Shown here: positions 44,815-54,607 of the stretch, one piece after another | Numbering within the stretch: position 1 is the first letter of the stretch | Layout of the letters: each line of letters opens with the position of its first letter | Assembly: GCA_037721215.1 (NCBI GenBank) | Contig: JBBJNV010000018.1 | Coordinates: forward strand, 1-64,000 | DNA: 64,000 nt | Source of the DNA: Gemmatimonadaceae bacterium | GTDB lineage: Bacteria > Gemmatimonadota > Gemmatimonadetes > Gemmatimonadales > Gemmatimonadaceae | Direction of reading: 5' to 3' | Translations under genes and position numbers: made by a program | Notes under the pieces: generated by a model | The model's database searches: none | Told to the model about the DNA's origin: nothing | Seen by the model: the letters and a program-made list of their open reading frames with translations, nothing else

Positions 44815-45738
44815 TCAACAGCTCGTGTACGCGCTCTTCCACATCACGCGCCACTGACCTCCGCTGACACGTTCGAGAAGTCCTACTCTCCATCCTTCTC
44901 CGTCCTCGAATGTTACGGCAATCGCCGTCTGTCCTGTCTCCACCAGGTTCATGACTGCCAGTATTTCGTTCGTTCGGACAGAATCCTCGGCGCCCGATGC
45001 GCGTGATTGAAATACTTCACGATACGATCCGCCGGAACGCTCTGCGATTACAAGAAAATGCTCCTGCCTGGGGTTGGCTTCTTCGTTGATCTTTCGCACC
45101 ACGCTGGCGATGAAACCCCTGGTCGACACGACGGGGAAGCGGTATGCCTTCCTTACGGAGAATGGAAGTCCGTGAAAGGCCGAATCGCCTCGTTGGGAGT
45201 AGGGCATGACAATCCGTAAGATTTCCGCAGTAAATGCAGCGGAATCCGCGTCACTCATGCCTTCGATTGAATCGAGTGGTACTCCTTTCATGCGGCCTTC
45301 CTCGAACCCAACCCGCCACGGCCGTTTCGGGCGCTGGGAAATCCTGCCTTGCGGCCATGACTGGCAAGAGTCTGCGCTGGTCGATGCGCCGGCCGCCTGA
45401 AATACTGCTTCCCCTGCGAGCCCGCCAGGACCAAAAAGTTCGACACGCGAGTTCGACAGCACAGAAGAGTCAGACTGTCTCGAGCTGGCGAGCGTGTTAT
45501 CAGTCAGTCCGGGAAGAATCACTGCCGCGCTGAGGGGATCATTCGTCGTGGAAAGAATTAGCGCCGGTCCCGCTGCCTCATCCCAGCCAGTGCTCGGTAG
45601 CACCGGAGCAACAACGGCTGGCGCGCGAGCGCTCATCGCCGCGGAATCCGCTGCTGCCTTTCTGGAGTCGTCATCACATGCGAGAACGGCGGCATACAGG
45701 AGAATGGCTACTGGAACGACAACGCGACGCGAATTCAT
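44815..45738 (-). CDS. Putative lipoprotein of unknown function
   Basis: ATG 45738 starts a lipoprotein signal (VVVPVAILLYAAVLAC, lipidation at the Cys). The ~290-residue mature part has an Ala/Ser-rich spacer and then mixed strands (RVELFGPGGLAGEAVF, FRFPVVSTRGF-like segments, TGQTAIAVTFEDGEGWRVGLL, QWRVMWKSAYTSC). I do not recognise the family. It is convergent with the permease operon and divergent from the acyltransferase gene, with 62 bp between the start codons. Confidence 0.72.
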   Translation of the reverse strand: MNSRRVVVPVAILLYAAVLACDDDSRKAAADSAAMSARAPAVVAPVLPSTGWDEAAGPALILSTTNDPLSAAVILPGLTDNTLASSRQSDSSVLSNSRVELFGPGGLAGEAVFQAAGASTSADSCQSWPQGRISQRPKRPWRVGFEEGRMKGVPLDSIEGMSDADSAAFTAEILRIVMPYSQRGDSAFHGLPFSVRKAYRFPVVSTRGFIASVVRKINEEANPRQEHFLVIAERSGGSYREVFQSRASGAEDSVRTNEILAVMNLVETGQTAIAVTFEDGEGWRVGLLERVSGGQWRVMWKSAYTSC

Positions 45739-45800
45739 AAGTGGTAATTTGCAGTCGCTCATGGAAACCCGAAACCATACATGATCCGGTCTGGTCCTGC

Positions 45801-46772
45801 ATGATGTACCGGTTGATGCACTGGGTCACCGGCATAGCGCTGCACTGGTTTTACTCGAGCGTGCGGGTGGAGGGACGAGACCGGATCCCCGGAGACGCTC
45901 CAGTACTCCTCGCCGCAAGCCATCACAATGCTCTGGTCGATTGCCTGATCGCGGTGTGGCTCGTCCCTCGCCGGGTGACCATTACCGCTAAAGCCACGCT
46001 CGTTGATAATCCGGTAAATGCCTGGCTTTTCCGCATGCTTGGAATCGTTCCCCTCAGACGGGCTGGAGACGAAAAGAAGAAGTCTCCGACTGCCGGGCTC
46101 GACGCTGCGCGCAACGCCGGGGCGTTTGGAAGCCTGCTCGACGTGCTGGGCAAGAATGGGATGGTGCTCATTTTTCCGGAAGGGAAGAGTCACAGCGAGC
46201 CGGCACTTGCGCCCCTCAGAACAGGAATCGCGCGGATCGCACTCGAAGCTCGCGATGTGCGGAAAGTTCGCGGCCTTCAGATCGTTCCGCTTGGGCTCAA
46301 CTTCGAGGAGAAGGGCAATCCCGGAACCGCTGTTCTGGCTGAGGTCGGTGAGCCGATTCTGATGGATTCGATGGGGGCGGTGGATGTTGAGACACTTACT
46401 GCCGAAGTCGCGCGAAGATTGAAGGCCGTGTCCCTCAAGTCACCCGTGGCTTCAAGCGAAGAGGGAGAGATAGCGGGCCGTAGCAGCGGTGCCCGGCCGT
46501 TCGTTACGATCGCGGCTGCGTGGGGAGAGCTGACGCATCGCCACATAATCAACTTTGCACGCGAACAGGCGCAGAAACGGGGGCGGAACGCCGACGACCC
46601 GGCGATGCTCACCATGATATTCGGGCTTCAGCTGATACTGATCTCGTATGTGGTTCAGTTTGCCGTTCTGGCCGCGATGTTCAATGTCTGGGTCGCCGCG
46701 CTGTACGTCGCGACATTGCCCGTTGGCGCATACTGGGCTGCCTTCAAGAATCACCATCGCCCCTCGGAGTAG
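45801..46772 (+). CDS. Lysophospholipid acyltransferase (PlsC-like)
   Basis: The 323-residue protein has the glycerophospholipid acyltransferase motifs: catalytic HX4D in SHHNALVD, then LFRMLGIVPLRR and FPEGKSHSEP. C-terminal hydrophobic segments (FAVLAAMFNVWVAALYV) suggest membrane attachment. It probably acylates lysophosphatidate or a related lipid. ATG 45801 (MMYRL) is chosen over an upstream in-frame codon that would overlap the divergent lipoprotein's leader. Confidence 0.9.
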   Translation: MMYRLMHWVTGIALHWFYSSVRVEGRDRIPGDAPVLLAASHHNALVDCLIAVWLVPRRVTITAKATLVDNPVNAWLFRMLGIVPLRRAGDEKKKSPTAGLDAARNAGAFGSLLDVLGKNGMVLIFPEGKSHSEPALAPLRTGIARIALEARDVRKVRGLQIVPLGLNFEEKGNPGTAVLAEVGEPILMDSMGAVDVETLTAEVARRLKAVSLKSPVASSEEGEIAGRSSGARPFVTIAAAWGELTHRHIINFAREQAQKRGRNADDPAMLTMIFGLQLILISYVVQFAVLAAMFNVWVAALYVATLPVGAYWAAFKNHHRPSE

Positions 46773-46786
46773 CGGTCGAGCAGTAC

Positions 46787-49750
46787 TTACTTCGTTTCGA
46801 CCCAGTTGATGCCTGTACCGACGTCAACCACCAGTGGTACTGAGAGTTCAGCTGCATTCTCCATCTCAGCGCGCACGAGCTCGCTTACTGCTTCGAGTTC
46901 CTCAGGGGGTACCTCGAACACCAGCTCATCGTGTACCTGGAGCAGCATTTTCGCGGCGAGGCCCCGGGATGCAAATGCGTTATGAATCCGGATCATCGCG
47001 ACCTTGATGAGGTCGGCCGCCGATCCCTGGATCGGTGAATTGGCCGCAGTACGTTCGCCGAATGCACGGATGTTGAAATTGCGCTCGCGTAACTCCGGGA
47101 TGTAGCGGCGGCGACCAAGTATTGTCTGTACGTACCCGTGCTCCCGCGCGAATGCGACCATCGAGTCGAGGTAATGTCTCACACCGCTGAACCGCTCGAA
47201 ATACCGAACGATGAACTCCTTAGCTTCTCCGTGCTCGATCTTGAGCTGGCGCGACAATGCGTGCGCACCCTGCCCGTAGATGGTGGCGAAGTTGATTGTC
47301 TTCGCCCGGGACCTCATCTCGGATGTGACATCATCCAGCGGGACATCGAAAATGATTGCTGCTGTCTGGCGATGGATGTCACCACCAGCATTGAATGCCT
47401 GCACGAACGCGGGGTCCTGCGATAGATGAGCAAGAAGCCTCAGCTCGATCTGTGAGTAATCGGCCGCCATCATCACCCATCCCTGTCGGGGAATGAACCC
47501 CCGCCTGATGTCCTTACCCAACTCCCGCCTGATAGGGATGTTCTGAACGTTCGGGTCACTCGACGACAGGCGGCCGGTTGCGGCGACGGTCTGGTTGAAG
47601 GAGGTATGGAGTCGGCCTGTGCGCGGATTGACCAGTTCCGGAAGCGCATCGAGGTACGTGTTCTCGAGCTTGGAAAGCTCTCTGTATTCCATCAAAAAGC
47701 CCGGCAGAGCGTGACCGGCGTCGGCCAGTTCCTGAAGAACGGTGACGTCAGTCGATGGGCCGGTGGTCGTCTTTTTGAGGACCGGAAGGCCGAGCCTGGT
47801 GAATAGGATTTCTCTGAGTTGAGGATTTGAGTTGATGTTGAACTCGGTTCCTGCTGCTGCGTAAATCTCTTTCTCGACCGCCTCTCGCTCCCGCCGAAAT
47901 CGTTCCTTGAGGGATCGAAACCAGGGTATGTCGATCGTTATTCCCGTCCACTCGACTTCTGCCAGCACATGGACAAGCGGGATTTCCATGTCGTCCAGAA
48001 GTGGCTTGAGTTGGGCGCTATTTAGCTGAGGTTCAAAGATCGCGCGGAGCCGGAGAGTCATGTCCGCGTCTTCGCATGAGTAGTCCCGTGCCGCGTCAAT
48101 CGGGCACTCATCGAATGCGACAGCCGCCTTTCCCTTGCCACAAAGATCGGCGTAGGAGGTCATCGTATGATCCAGGAATTCGACAGCAAGGACATCGAGC
48201 CCATGTGACCGACGGCCTGGGTCGAGCAGATAACTGGCGAGCATTGTGTCGAAGTCGAGGCCTTCGAGGCGTACTCCTGCCCGCCTGAGAATGAGCACGT
48301 CATCCTTCGAGTTCTGGGCAGTTTTCTTTACGGCAGGGTCTTCGAGCAGATCTCGCAACGGCCCCATTTCTGGGAAATTGAGGGGTGAAAGGTTTATCAC
48401 TGGCGGGTCACTGTCGCGAGACTGATGCCTCTCTGCCAGTAAACGGCCCGCTTTCCCTGTCCCGACCGGCAGTTTCGGCTGTACCCGACGCGCCGAGAGA
48501 GACGCTTCAGGAAGGTCGTCACCTCCCCTTACCAAACCCCGGTCTTCGCTGGAATCGGTGGGAGATCTGTCTCCGGCGGCATCCATCAGAAGCTCGCCCT
48601 GATGCCCGCGCCACCCTACGTGGCGAAGCGGAAAGTAGTAGGCCTCGCCCGGACCGACCGCAATGGAAATGGACACCAGGGTAGACCGCAATGGATCCGC
48701 TTTCTGCGGACTGTCGAATTCAATGACCGTCTCGGTGTCGACAGCAATGGTACCGACAGTCCTCGCCCGTTCGACGACTTTGACCATCTCTTCAAGGGTA
48801 TCGACCGTGACATACGAGACCGTTTCCCTGACAGCCGCAATCCGCTCTGGCGGAGGCGCAACCGTCTTCACAAGCGTGTGGAACTCGAGCTCTACGTAGA
48901 GCTCTCGCAGTCGGTCATGATCGCTGTCATGGATCTGCATCGATTCCCGGTCAAATTCGACTGGTAAATCGTCGCGTATAGTTACTAATTCCTTCGACAG
49001 CCGGGCATTATCCGCAAACTGCAGCAATGCTTCACGCGGACGTTTTTTCGGGATCTCGCTGGCGTGCTCGAGAATCGATTCAAGACTTCCGTATTTTGCG
49101 ACGAGCTCGCACGCCGTCTTGTCGCCGATTCCTTTCACCCCCGGCACGTTGTCCGACGAGTCGCCGACAAGAGCCAGGTAATCGGTGACCCTCTCAGGGG
49201 GAACGCCAAGCCGTTCGCTGGCGTTCTCTACTCCCACCCAATGCTCTTCAACTCCAGCAGGGCCGCCCCGGCCAGGATTGAGCAGCCATACACCGGGCCT
49301 GATGAGCTGCTGAAAATCCTTGTCACCCGATACCACAACCACATTCAGGTTCTGCTCGAGCCCCTTGACGACGAGTGTGCCAATCACGTCATCAGCCTCG
49401 TAGCCCTTTAGAGCTATGATGGGAATCCGGTAGCCTTCCAGGAGCTGGCAAATGCGCTCCATTCCTCGGTCGAAATCGGCTTGAAGCTCCTCAGTGAGCT
49501 TTTCCCTCGTGGCCTTGTAAGCCGGATACACCTCGTGCCGAAATGAAAGTCCCGAGTCGTGGACCCATGCCAGATATTCTGGCTTGTGAGTTTGCAGCAA
49601 CCGCTGGAGAAAGCTGGAGATGCCCCACACGGCAGAAGTGTTTTCGCCTTTGCTCGTTGTCAGAGGCCGGGAGATGAGCGCATAGAAGGCACGATAGATG
49701 AGCGCATACCCGTCGATCAGGAAAAGCCGCGGAGAGTCGGGAAGGTTCAT
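46787..49750 (-). CDS. polA: DNA polymerase I
   Basis: The 987-residue protein has all three PolA domains: a 5' nuclease (LFLIDGYALIYRAFYAL, GYEADDVIGTL, GDSSDNVPGVKGIGDKTA), a 3'-5' exonuclease with acidic residues in AVDTET, NSKDDVL and YSCEDAD, and the polymerase (ADYSQIELRLLAHLS, RRAKTINF-type O helix, LQVHDELVFEVP). It fills gaps and removes primers. An unusual ~75-residue Ser/Arg/Gly-rich insert lies between the first and second exonuclease motifs, and the protein is longer than the usual ~900-930 residues. Confidence 0.97.
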   Translation of the reverse strand: MNLPDSPRLFLIDGYALIYRAFYALISRPLTTSKGENTSAVWGISSFLQRLLQTHKPEYLAWVHDSGLSFRHEVYPAYKATREKLTEELQADFDRGMERICQLLEGYRIPIIALKGYEADDVIGTLVVKGLEQNLNVVVVSGDKDFQQLIRPGVWLLNPGRGGPAGVEEHWVGVENASERLGVPPERVTDYLALVGDSSDNVPGVKGIGDKTACELVAKYGSLESILEHASEIPKKRPREALLQFADNARLSKELVTIRDDLPVEFDRESMQIHDSDHDRLRELYVELEFHTLVKTVAPPPERIAAVRETVSYVTVDTLEEMVKVVERARTVGTIAVDTETVIEFDSPQKADPLRSTLVSISIAVGPGEAYYFPLRHVGWRGHQGELLMDAAGDRSPTDSSEDRGLVRGGDDLPEASLSARRVQPKLPVGTGKAGRLLAERHQSRDSDPPVINLSPLNFPEMGPLRDLLEDPAVKKTAQNSKDDVLILRRAGVRLEGLDFDTMLASYLLDPGRRSHGLDVLAVEFLDHTMTSYADLCGKGKAAVAFDECPIDAARDYSCEDADMTLRLRAIFEPQLNSAQLKPLLDDMEIPLVHVLAEVEWTGITIDIPWFRSLKERFRREREAVEKEIYAAAGTEFNINSNPQLREILFTRLGLPVLKKTTTGPSTDVTVLQELADAGHALPGFLMEYRELSKLENTYLDALPELVNPRTGRLHTSFNQTVAATGRLSSSDPNVQNIPIRRELGKDIRRGFIPRQGWVMMAADYSQIELRLLAHLSQDPAFVQAFNAGGDIHRQTAAIIFDVPLDDVTSEMRSRAKTINFATIYGQGAHALSRQLKIEHGEAKEFIVRYFERFSGVRHYLDSMVAFAREHGYVQTILGRRRYIPELRERNFNIRAFGERTAANSPIQGSAADLIKVAMIRIHNAFASRGLAAKMLLQVHDELVFEVPPEELEAVSELVRAEMENAAELSVPLVVDVGTGINWVETK

Positions 49751-50092
49751 GGCGGAATATACAAGGCCTCATAACCCGGTTATCTGACATGGTAGCGCCA
49801 AAACTCAAGGATTTCCGGAATCTCGCGACATACGGTTGTCAGGCTCTTTGCCCTGTCTATGATACTATTCCCAAAGAATTCTAGATTGTCCTACTCGGCC
49901 GAGATGGAGCGGGTGATTCCCTGAGCATGTCTTGGCCGCGCTGATGGTGGGAGCCTTTGGAACAGATCGCTCAGATGAATCAACACCGGCCAGCCGTCTT
50001 GTAAACACGCCCAATCCAGCCGGTTCTCTGGGCCTGCCCAGAGTGAGCACATTCGTACCGCCGGTGAATCGCTCGCAACTGCTCGCGCTGCC
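49751..50092. other. Region upstream of polA and of the esterase gene
   Basis: About 340 bp without an annotated start codon. The esterase reading frame continues upstream to about 49979 with family-like residues (HIRTAGESLATARAA) but no start codon. An ATG at 49975 opens a different frame that soon stops. This may be a frameshift in the first codons of the esterase. Confidence 0.45.
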
Positions 50093-50668
50093 ATGATCAT
50101 GGTTCACGGAAGAAGCGCGACTGCGGAGAGCATTCTGACGCTGGTTCCCGCTTTCGATATGGATCGCTTTGCTTTTCTCGCACCACAGGCGTTCGGCAAC
50201 ACTTGGTACCCGAATTCGTTTCTTGCGCCACTTCAGTCCAACGAGCCGGGACTATCGGCGGGTCTTCAGGCAATGGGCAGCGTCATGACAGTTGCGCACA
50301 CGGCTGGTATTTCGAATGAGCGGATCATACTACTTGGATTCTCGCAGGCGCTTGTCTCGCTATCGAGTACTCCGCTCGCAACCGCCGGAATCTATGGCGG
50401 GATCGCATGCCTCAGTGGCGGATTGATCGGACCCGATGGAACTCCGCGCAACTATCCCGGCAATCTGGGAAATACGCCAGTTTTTCTGGGCTGCAGCGAT
50501 GTCGACCCACATGTGCCCGCAATACGCGTGCGGGAATCCGCCGCAGTAATGACGGAAATGGGAGCCAGCGTAACGCTGCGCCTGTATGCAGGCATGGGAC
50601 ATCCCGTAAACGATGACGAGATTACCGCCGTGCACGCCATGATGACCAAACTTATCCGGTCTTCCTAA
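50093..50668 (+). CDS. Carboxylesterase/phospholipase-like alpha/beta hydrolase
   Basis: The 191-residue protein begins with the strand and oxyanion-side motif MIMVHGRSATAESIL, has the nucleophile elbow LLGFSQALVSL and acid/base candidates in CSDVDPHVP and GMGHPV. The elbow is Gly-x-Ser-x-Ala rather than Gly-x-Ser-x-Gly, which may affect activity. Relatives start about 25 residues earlier, so the first codons may be lost or frameshifted. It ends convergently with the GWxTD-like gene, overlapping it by 4 bp. Confidence 0.78.
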   Translation: MIMVHGRSATAESILTLVPAFDMDRFAFLAPQAFGNTWYPNSFLAPLQSNEPGLSAGLQAMGSVMTVAHTAGISNERIILLGFSQALVSLSSTPLATAGIYGGIACLSGGLIGPDGTPRNYPGNLGNTPVFLGCSDVDPHVPAIRVRESAAVMTEMGASVTLRLYAGMGHPVNDDEITAVHAMMTKLIRSS

Positions 50669-52071
50669 CGCACCAGCAAACGGGCATTCAAGTTCTGGAA
50701 CTCCGTCTCACTGGATGGAGTCAGACGCCACCGACCGATTCCGGTTTCATCATAAAAAACGAGTCGCACCCTGTGTTGGGTGTACTCCCAGTATTGAAGC
50801 CGGCCACGCTGGGTAACCGAAGTTCTCGACAGTGGAGCGTTGGTCGTCTGCTCATAAAGCTGGTCCGGCTCTCCAAGCGACACGAAGACCTTGCTGCGAT
50901 CGGCAAGAAAACCGGTCCTGGCGGGCCCGTCTTCCCGAAACCTGACCGCAGCCTGCTGCAGTCTGGCAAAATAGGTCTGAAGGCCTTCATGCTCAGGGGT
51001 AGCCGGCGCGGGATCACTTGAGCGAATGAATTCAGCCCACGCTGCCCCACGGCGGTCGACAGGTGTATCCCGGAGCGATCTGATACGATCTGGTGCCGCG
51101 TAATATCTGAGCTGAGACAGCAGATCCTCGAAAGAAAGAAGCGGAATGTCGCTTCCAAAACTGACAAAGACTGGCGTTCGGACTGTATCCGTGGCATCGC
51201 TACGTGTGAACGTGATATTGGCAATGCCAATACCAACACGCGATATAGGAATTTTCACCGCACCACTCAGAAGATTCCCGTGTCTCAGCAGTACCGTTGT
51301 ATCTCTGAACGTCGCTACGCCACGATCATTCTGAACAACGTACGACACGGGGAGACGCGCCTGTTGGCCGTACCCTTCCAGATACACTGTGACAGAGCTA
51401 TCCCGTCCAAAGACAGCACTGGATCGGGGGCTGGCCAGAATTTTGGGAAGCGAGTCAAGCGCCAGTCTGGGCACAGCTTCGTAAGCAAGCAGCGGTGTCG
51501 ATAACCGGCCACCAGTCATACGTGGAACTGTAACCGCACCGTCCTGAGCAGAATTGCGATTGCTTGCAACGTCTCTGACGAGAAACGAGATGTTGTAGTC
51601 CGATGGGGGAATCCGAAAGTAATGCTGAAAGATCACGCTCTCGTCGGTTCGATTGACTTCCTTGAACGTGGCAACCCGCACCACCTCCATGGTGTTTACC
51701 GATTTTACTTCGGTTCCGCCTTTCGTCAACCTGACCCGCACCTCATAGGGGGCACGATACGTTTCGCCGTCCCTTATGAAGCTGAGCGCCCGGTTGGGTA
51801 TGGATATGCTGACTAGCATCATCGTTGAGTCAGGTGATGCCGTTGCGAAGTAGGCAATCTTCCCGACGTACGAAATCGGAGTGTTCGTGGCGATGAGGCC
51901 CATCTGATGATAGACCGCACTTGGGTCGTTGGGCAGCGACGCCCCAGTGCCAGACGGAAAGGGCGGTGGCGATACTCCCACCGGCGTGTTGGACCGCTGG
52001 CTTGCGCACGCAACCCCCGTCAGGGCCACAGCACACAGCAGGGCAGATCGAATGATTCCAGTAGCAGGCAT
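50665..52071 (-). CDS. GWxTD-domain-like lipoprotein
   Basis: This 468-residue protein starts with a lipoprotein signal (LLCAVALTGVAC). The middle is strand-rich (YEVRVRLTKGGTEVKSV, SVTVYLEGYGQQARLPV). The C-terminal ~130 residues fit the GWxTD type seen in Gemmatimonadota and Bacteroidota: GFLADRSKVFVSLGEPDQLYE, then RLQYWEYTQHRVRLVFYD. The literal GWxTD string is replaced by AAWAEFIRS. Function is unknown; membership is judged from overall pattern. Confidence 0.72.
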   Translation of the reverse strand: MPATGIIRSALLCAVALTGVACASQRSNTPVGVSPPPFPSGTGASLPNDPSAVYHQMGLIATNTPISYVGKIAYFATASPDSTMMLVSISIPNRALSFIRDGETYRAPYEVRVRLTKGGTEVKSVNTMEVVRVATFKEVNRTDESVIFQHYFRIPPSDYNISFLVRDVASNRNSAQDGAVTVPRMTGGRLSTPLLAYEAVPRLALDSLPKILASPRSSAVFGRDSSVTVYLEGYGQQARLPVSYVVQNDRGVATFRDTTVLLRHGNLLSGAVKIPISRVGIGIANITFTRSDATDTVRTPVFVSFGSDIPLLSFEDLLSQLRYYAAPDRIRSLRDTPVDRRGAAWAEFIRSSDPAPATPEHEGLQTYFARLQQAAVRFREDGPARTGFLADRSKVFVSLGEPDQLYEQTTNAPLSRTSVTQRGRLQYWEYTQHRVRLVFYDETGIGRWRLTPSSETEFQNLNARLLVR

Positions 52072-52120
52072 TATGGTATCTACCCTATCCAGGCAAATCG
52101 GTTTCTGTTACCTTCGCCGC

Positions 52121-53050
52121 GTGTCTCAGCAGAGCTTGGTAGGGTCTAAGATAGCCGGGTATACGATTCAGAGTGAGGTTGGCGAAGGCGGTACAGCGAC
52201 AGTCTTCAAAGCCACTCATTCGGTCCACGGCACTGTGGCACTGAAGATACTCCGGGAAAAACTGCGCAGCGACCGCACCGCAGTCGCAAGATTCGTAAGA
52301 GAAGCACAATACGGCACTCGTGTCCAGCACCCCAACGTTGTACGCACGATCGAGATCGGGGAGACTGACGGCCTTCACTTTCTCGCCATTGAATGGGCAG
52401 CGGGAGATCTTCTCGAAAAGTATGCGAAACAGCACGCGCCCCTGCCATCCGAAGAAACGGCCGTCATCATATCCCAGATTGGAGCTGCAGTTCACGCATC
52501 GCACTTGGCTAACATCGTCCATCGCGATCTCAAGCCCGAGAATGTGATGTACGATGCAGGAACCCAACAGGTGAAGCTGCTCGACTTCGGAATTGCAACA
52601 GATGTTGAGTCACCTGCAGATGAAAGACTTACGAGAGCAGGATTTTTTGTTGGATCACTGATGTACATCGCTCCGGAAGCACTATCAGGAGAAATCGTCA
52701 CGCCGGCTGCGGATCAATACAGTCTGGCGACCATTGCATATTACCTGTTGACTCGGTGTCTCCCCTATACCGCAAAGGCGCCACGAGAGATGTTCACTCA
52801 ACTTCTCACTCTTCCGCCGATATCACTCAACGCGGCGAAAGAACGGCTGAAGTTCAGTACAACATTTGAAGCCGTCGTGATGAAAGCACTCTCAAAAGAT
52901 CCTGGCGCTCGTTATCCGGATGTAATGACGTTCGCCGATGCTTTCAGGCATGCGGTTTCATACTCATCCTTACCCGAAAAGCAGGAAACGCCTGCTGATG
53001 ATACCGGCATTTTAGCCAGAATGCGGGGAATTCTTCGCCGCGGATCCTGA
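52121..53050 (+). CDS. Ser/Thr protein kinase
   Basis: The 309-residue Hanks-type kinase is essentially one catalytic domain: glycine loop GEGGTATVF, Lys42 (VALKIL), HRDLKPEN at 135-141 with Asp136, DFG at 155-157, then GSLMYIAPEAL. There is no membrane segment or sensor domain. GTG 52121 is chosen because the kinase homology begins a few residues later. Its last 39 bp overlap the end of the convergent histidine kinase gene. The substrate is unknown. Confidence 0.92.
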   Translation: MSQQSLVGSKIAGYTIQSEVGEGGTATVFKATHSVHGTVALKILREKLRSDRTAVARFVREAQYGTRVQHPNVVRTIEIGETDGLHFLAIEWAAGDLLEKYAKQHAPLPSEETAVIISQIGAAVHASHLANIVHRDLKPENVMYDAGTQQVKLLDFGIATDVESPADERLTRAGFFVGSLMYIAPEALSGEIVTPAADQYSLATIAYYLLTRCLPYTAKAPREMFTQLLTLPPISLNAAKERLKFSTTFEAVVMKALSKDPGARYPDVMTFADAFRHAVSYSSLPEKQETPADDTGILARMRGILRRGS

Positions 53051-53968
53051 CTCCGCACCCATAACAGGAAGCCAGAGTGTAAACGTAGAGCCCTTGCCCG
53101 GCTCACTAATCAGGGAAAGCTCACCGCCCAGCAGTCTGGCCAGACGTCTGGAGATTGAGAGACCCAACCCTGTCCCCCGGTTGGAAGGAGCGGATCGTGA
53201 GGCCGACTCAACTTGCTCAAACTCCTCGAAAACTCTCTGAAAATCCGCACTTGAGATACCTATTCCAGTATCTATAACCTGGACTGAAAGCCAGGAATGC
53301 GGATAGCGTTCAGAATCTGGCAAATCTCGGGATTCAAGGTAGTCGACTGGAAGTCCATCGTTCCTGGCACTTTCCAGCGAAAGCAGGCGTGTTTTGACGA
53401 CAATTGTGCCACTGTGTGTGTATTTCACGGCATTACCCAGAAGGTTGACCAGGATCTGACGTAGATGGGTGGGGTCACTGTGTATCCTCGGCAACGCGCT
53501 GCCCATTACAAGAGACAAAATGAGATTTTTCTCATTCACGAGTGACTCCATCTCGCTTGCGACATCCAGAATAAATGGCCGGATGTCGAGAGTCTCATTG
53601 TGTACCTCCAGTCGTCCAGCTACCATCTTTGCCAGATCCAGAATCTGGTCGACCAAGTGTCGGAGATGATTCGCAGATACTTCGATTCGCTCGACCGGCT
53701 TAACCTGTCGTGGGGAGAGATCACCATATACACCTTCCCGCAAGAGGTCCACAAAACCCACGATTGAGTTCAGAGGTGTTCGTAGTTCATGTGACACATT
53801 CGCCAGAAAGTCATTCTTCATCCGGTTTGACCGGAGGAGCTCAGCAGAGAGTCGTTCGAGCTCCAACGAGCGCTCCACTAACCGAGCTGCCTGGCGGCGT
53901 TCATGCTGCAGCAACAAGGCAAGACCCACAACAATGACGGCGACAATCAGATAGACCAGCGGCTGCAT
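53012..53968 (-). CDS. Membrane-anchored sensor histidine kinase
   Basis: The 318-residue protein has a single N-terminal membrane helix (VYLIVAVIVVGLALLL), a short coiled linker, a HisKA domain with His60 (FLANVSHELRTPLNSIVGF), and a HATPase domain with N-box (LLGNAVKYTHSG), G1 (VIDTGIGIS) and G2 (RGTGLGLSI). It has almost no periplasmic part, so it must sense a membrane or cytoplasmic signal. No response regulator is adjacent; its gene end overlaps the Ser/Thr kinase gene. Confidence 0.93.
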   Translation of the reverse strand: MQPLVYLIVAVIVVGLALLLQHERRQAARLVERSLELERLSAELLRSNRMKNDFLANVSHELRTPLNSIVGFVDLLREGVYGDLSPRQVKPVERIEVSANHLRHLVDQILDLAKMVAGRLEVHNETLDIRPFILDVASEMESLVNEKNLILSLVMGSALPRIHSDPTHLRQILVNLLGNAVKYTHSGTIVVKTRLLSLESARNDGLPVDYLESRDLPDSERYPHSWLSVQVIDTGIGISSADFQRVFEEFEQVESASRSAPSNRGTGLGLSISRRLARLLGGELSLISEPGKGSTFTLWLPVMGAESGSAAKNSPHSG

Positions 53969-54044
53969 CTAACCCCTTGCAATCAATCACGAAATTCAAA
54001 CCCTGTAATGACTGCCATGATACCCGTGAATAACTCGGCACGCC

Positions 54045-54596
54045 ATGAGTGATCGAGACAGCCTCATTCGCCTTCTTGCCGAAAGATCGGTCAAGACAGG
54101 GAATTTCGTACTCGCTTCGGGAAAGACGTCCAGCGTTTATGTCGACGCCCGATTGACGACGATGAGTCCCGATGGGTTGTCCCTGATCGGGCCGCTCGGA
54201 CTCGATACGATGATACGTGCCGGATGGAAAGCCGAGTCGGTTGGTGGTTTGACACTGGGTGCCGACCCGATCGCTTACTCCATCAGTTACGCCAGTGCCA
54301 GACTGGAGAGACCGATTCGAGCGTTCACCGTTCGAAAGCAGGTAAAATCACACGGAGCCGCAAATCTCATCGAAGGGCCCTTTCGCCCAACCGACAGTGT
54401 GGTCATCGTCGAAGATGTAATCACAACCGGAGGATCGGCTTTACGCGCTATTGATGCAGTGGAACAGGCCGGTGGAACTGTCATGGGGGTGCTGGCACTT
54501 GTCGACCGCGAAGAAGGTGGACGGGAAACGATCGAGGCAAGAGGCCTCGATGTTATCACCTTGTCGCGGATTACTGAGATTCTCGCTCTCCAATAA
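54045..54596 (+). CDS. pyrE: Orotate phosphoribosyltransferase
   Basis: The 183-residue protein has the PyrE pattern: LASGKTSSVYVDAR, the flexible catalytic loop RKQVKSHGAANLIEG, and the PRPP-binding motif VVIVEDVITTGGSALRA. It joins orotate to PRPP to give orotidine monophosphate in de novo pyrimidine synthesis. It stands alone between a histidine kinase and an AraC regulator, without other pyr genes nearby. Confidence 0.95.
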   Translation: MSDRDSLIRLLAERSVKTGNFVLASGKTSSVYVDARLTTMSPDGLSLIGPLGLDTMIRAGWKAESVGGLTLGADPIAYSISYASARLERPIRAFTVRKQVKSHGAANLIEGPFRPTDSVVIVEDVITTGGSALRAIDAVEQAGGTVMGVLALVDREEGGRETIEARGLDVITLSRITEILALQ

Positions 54597-54607
54597 CGAT
54601 ACCAGGG

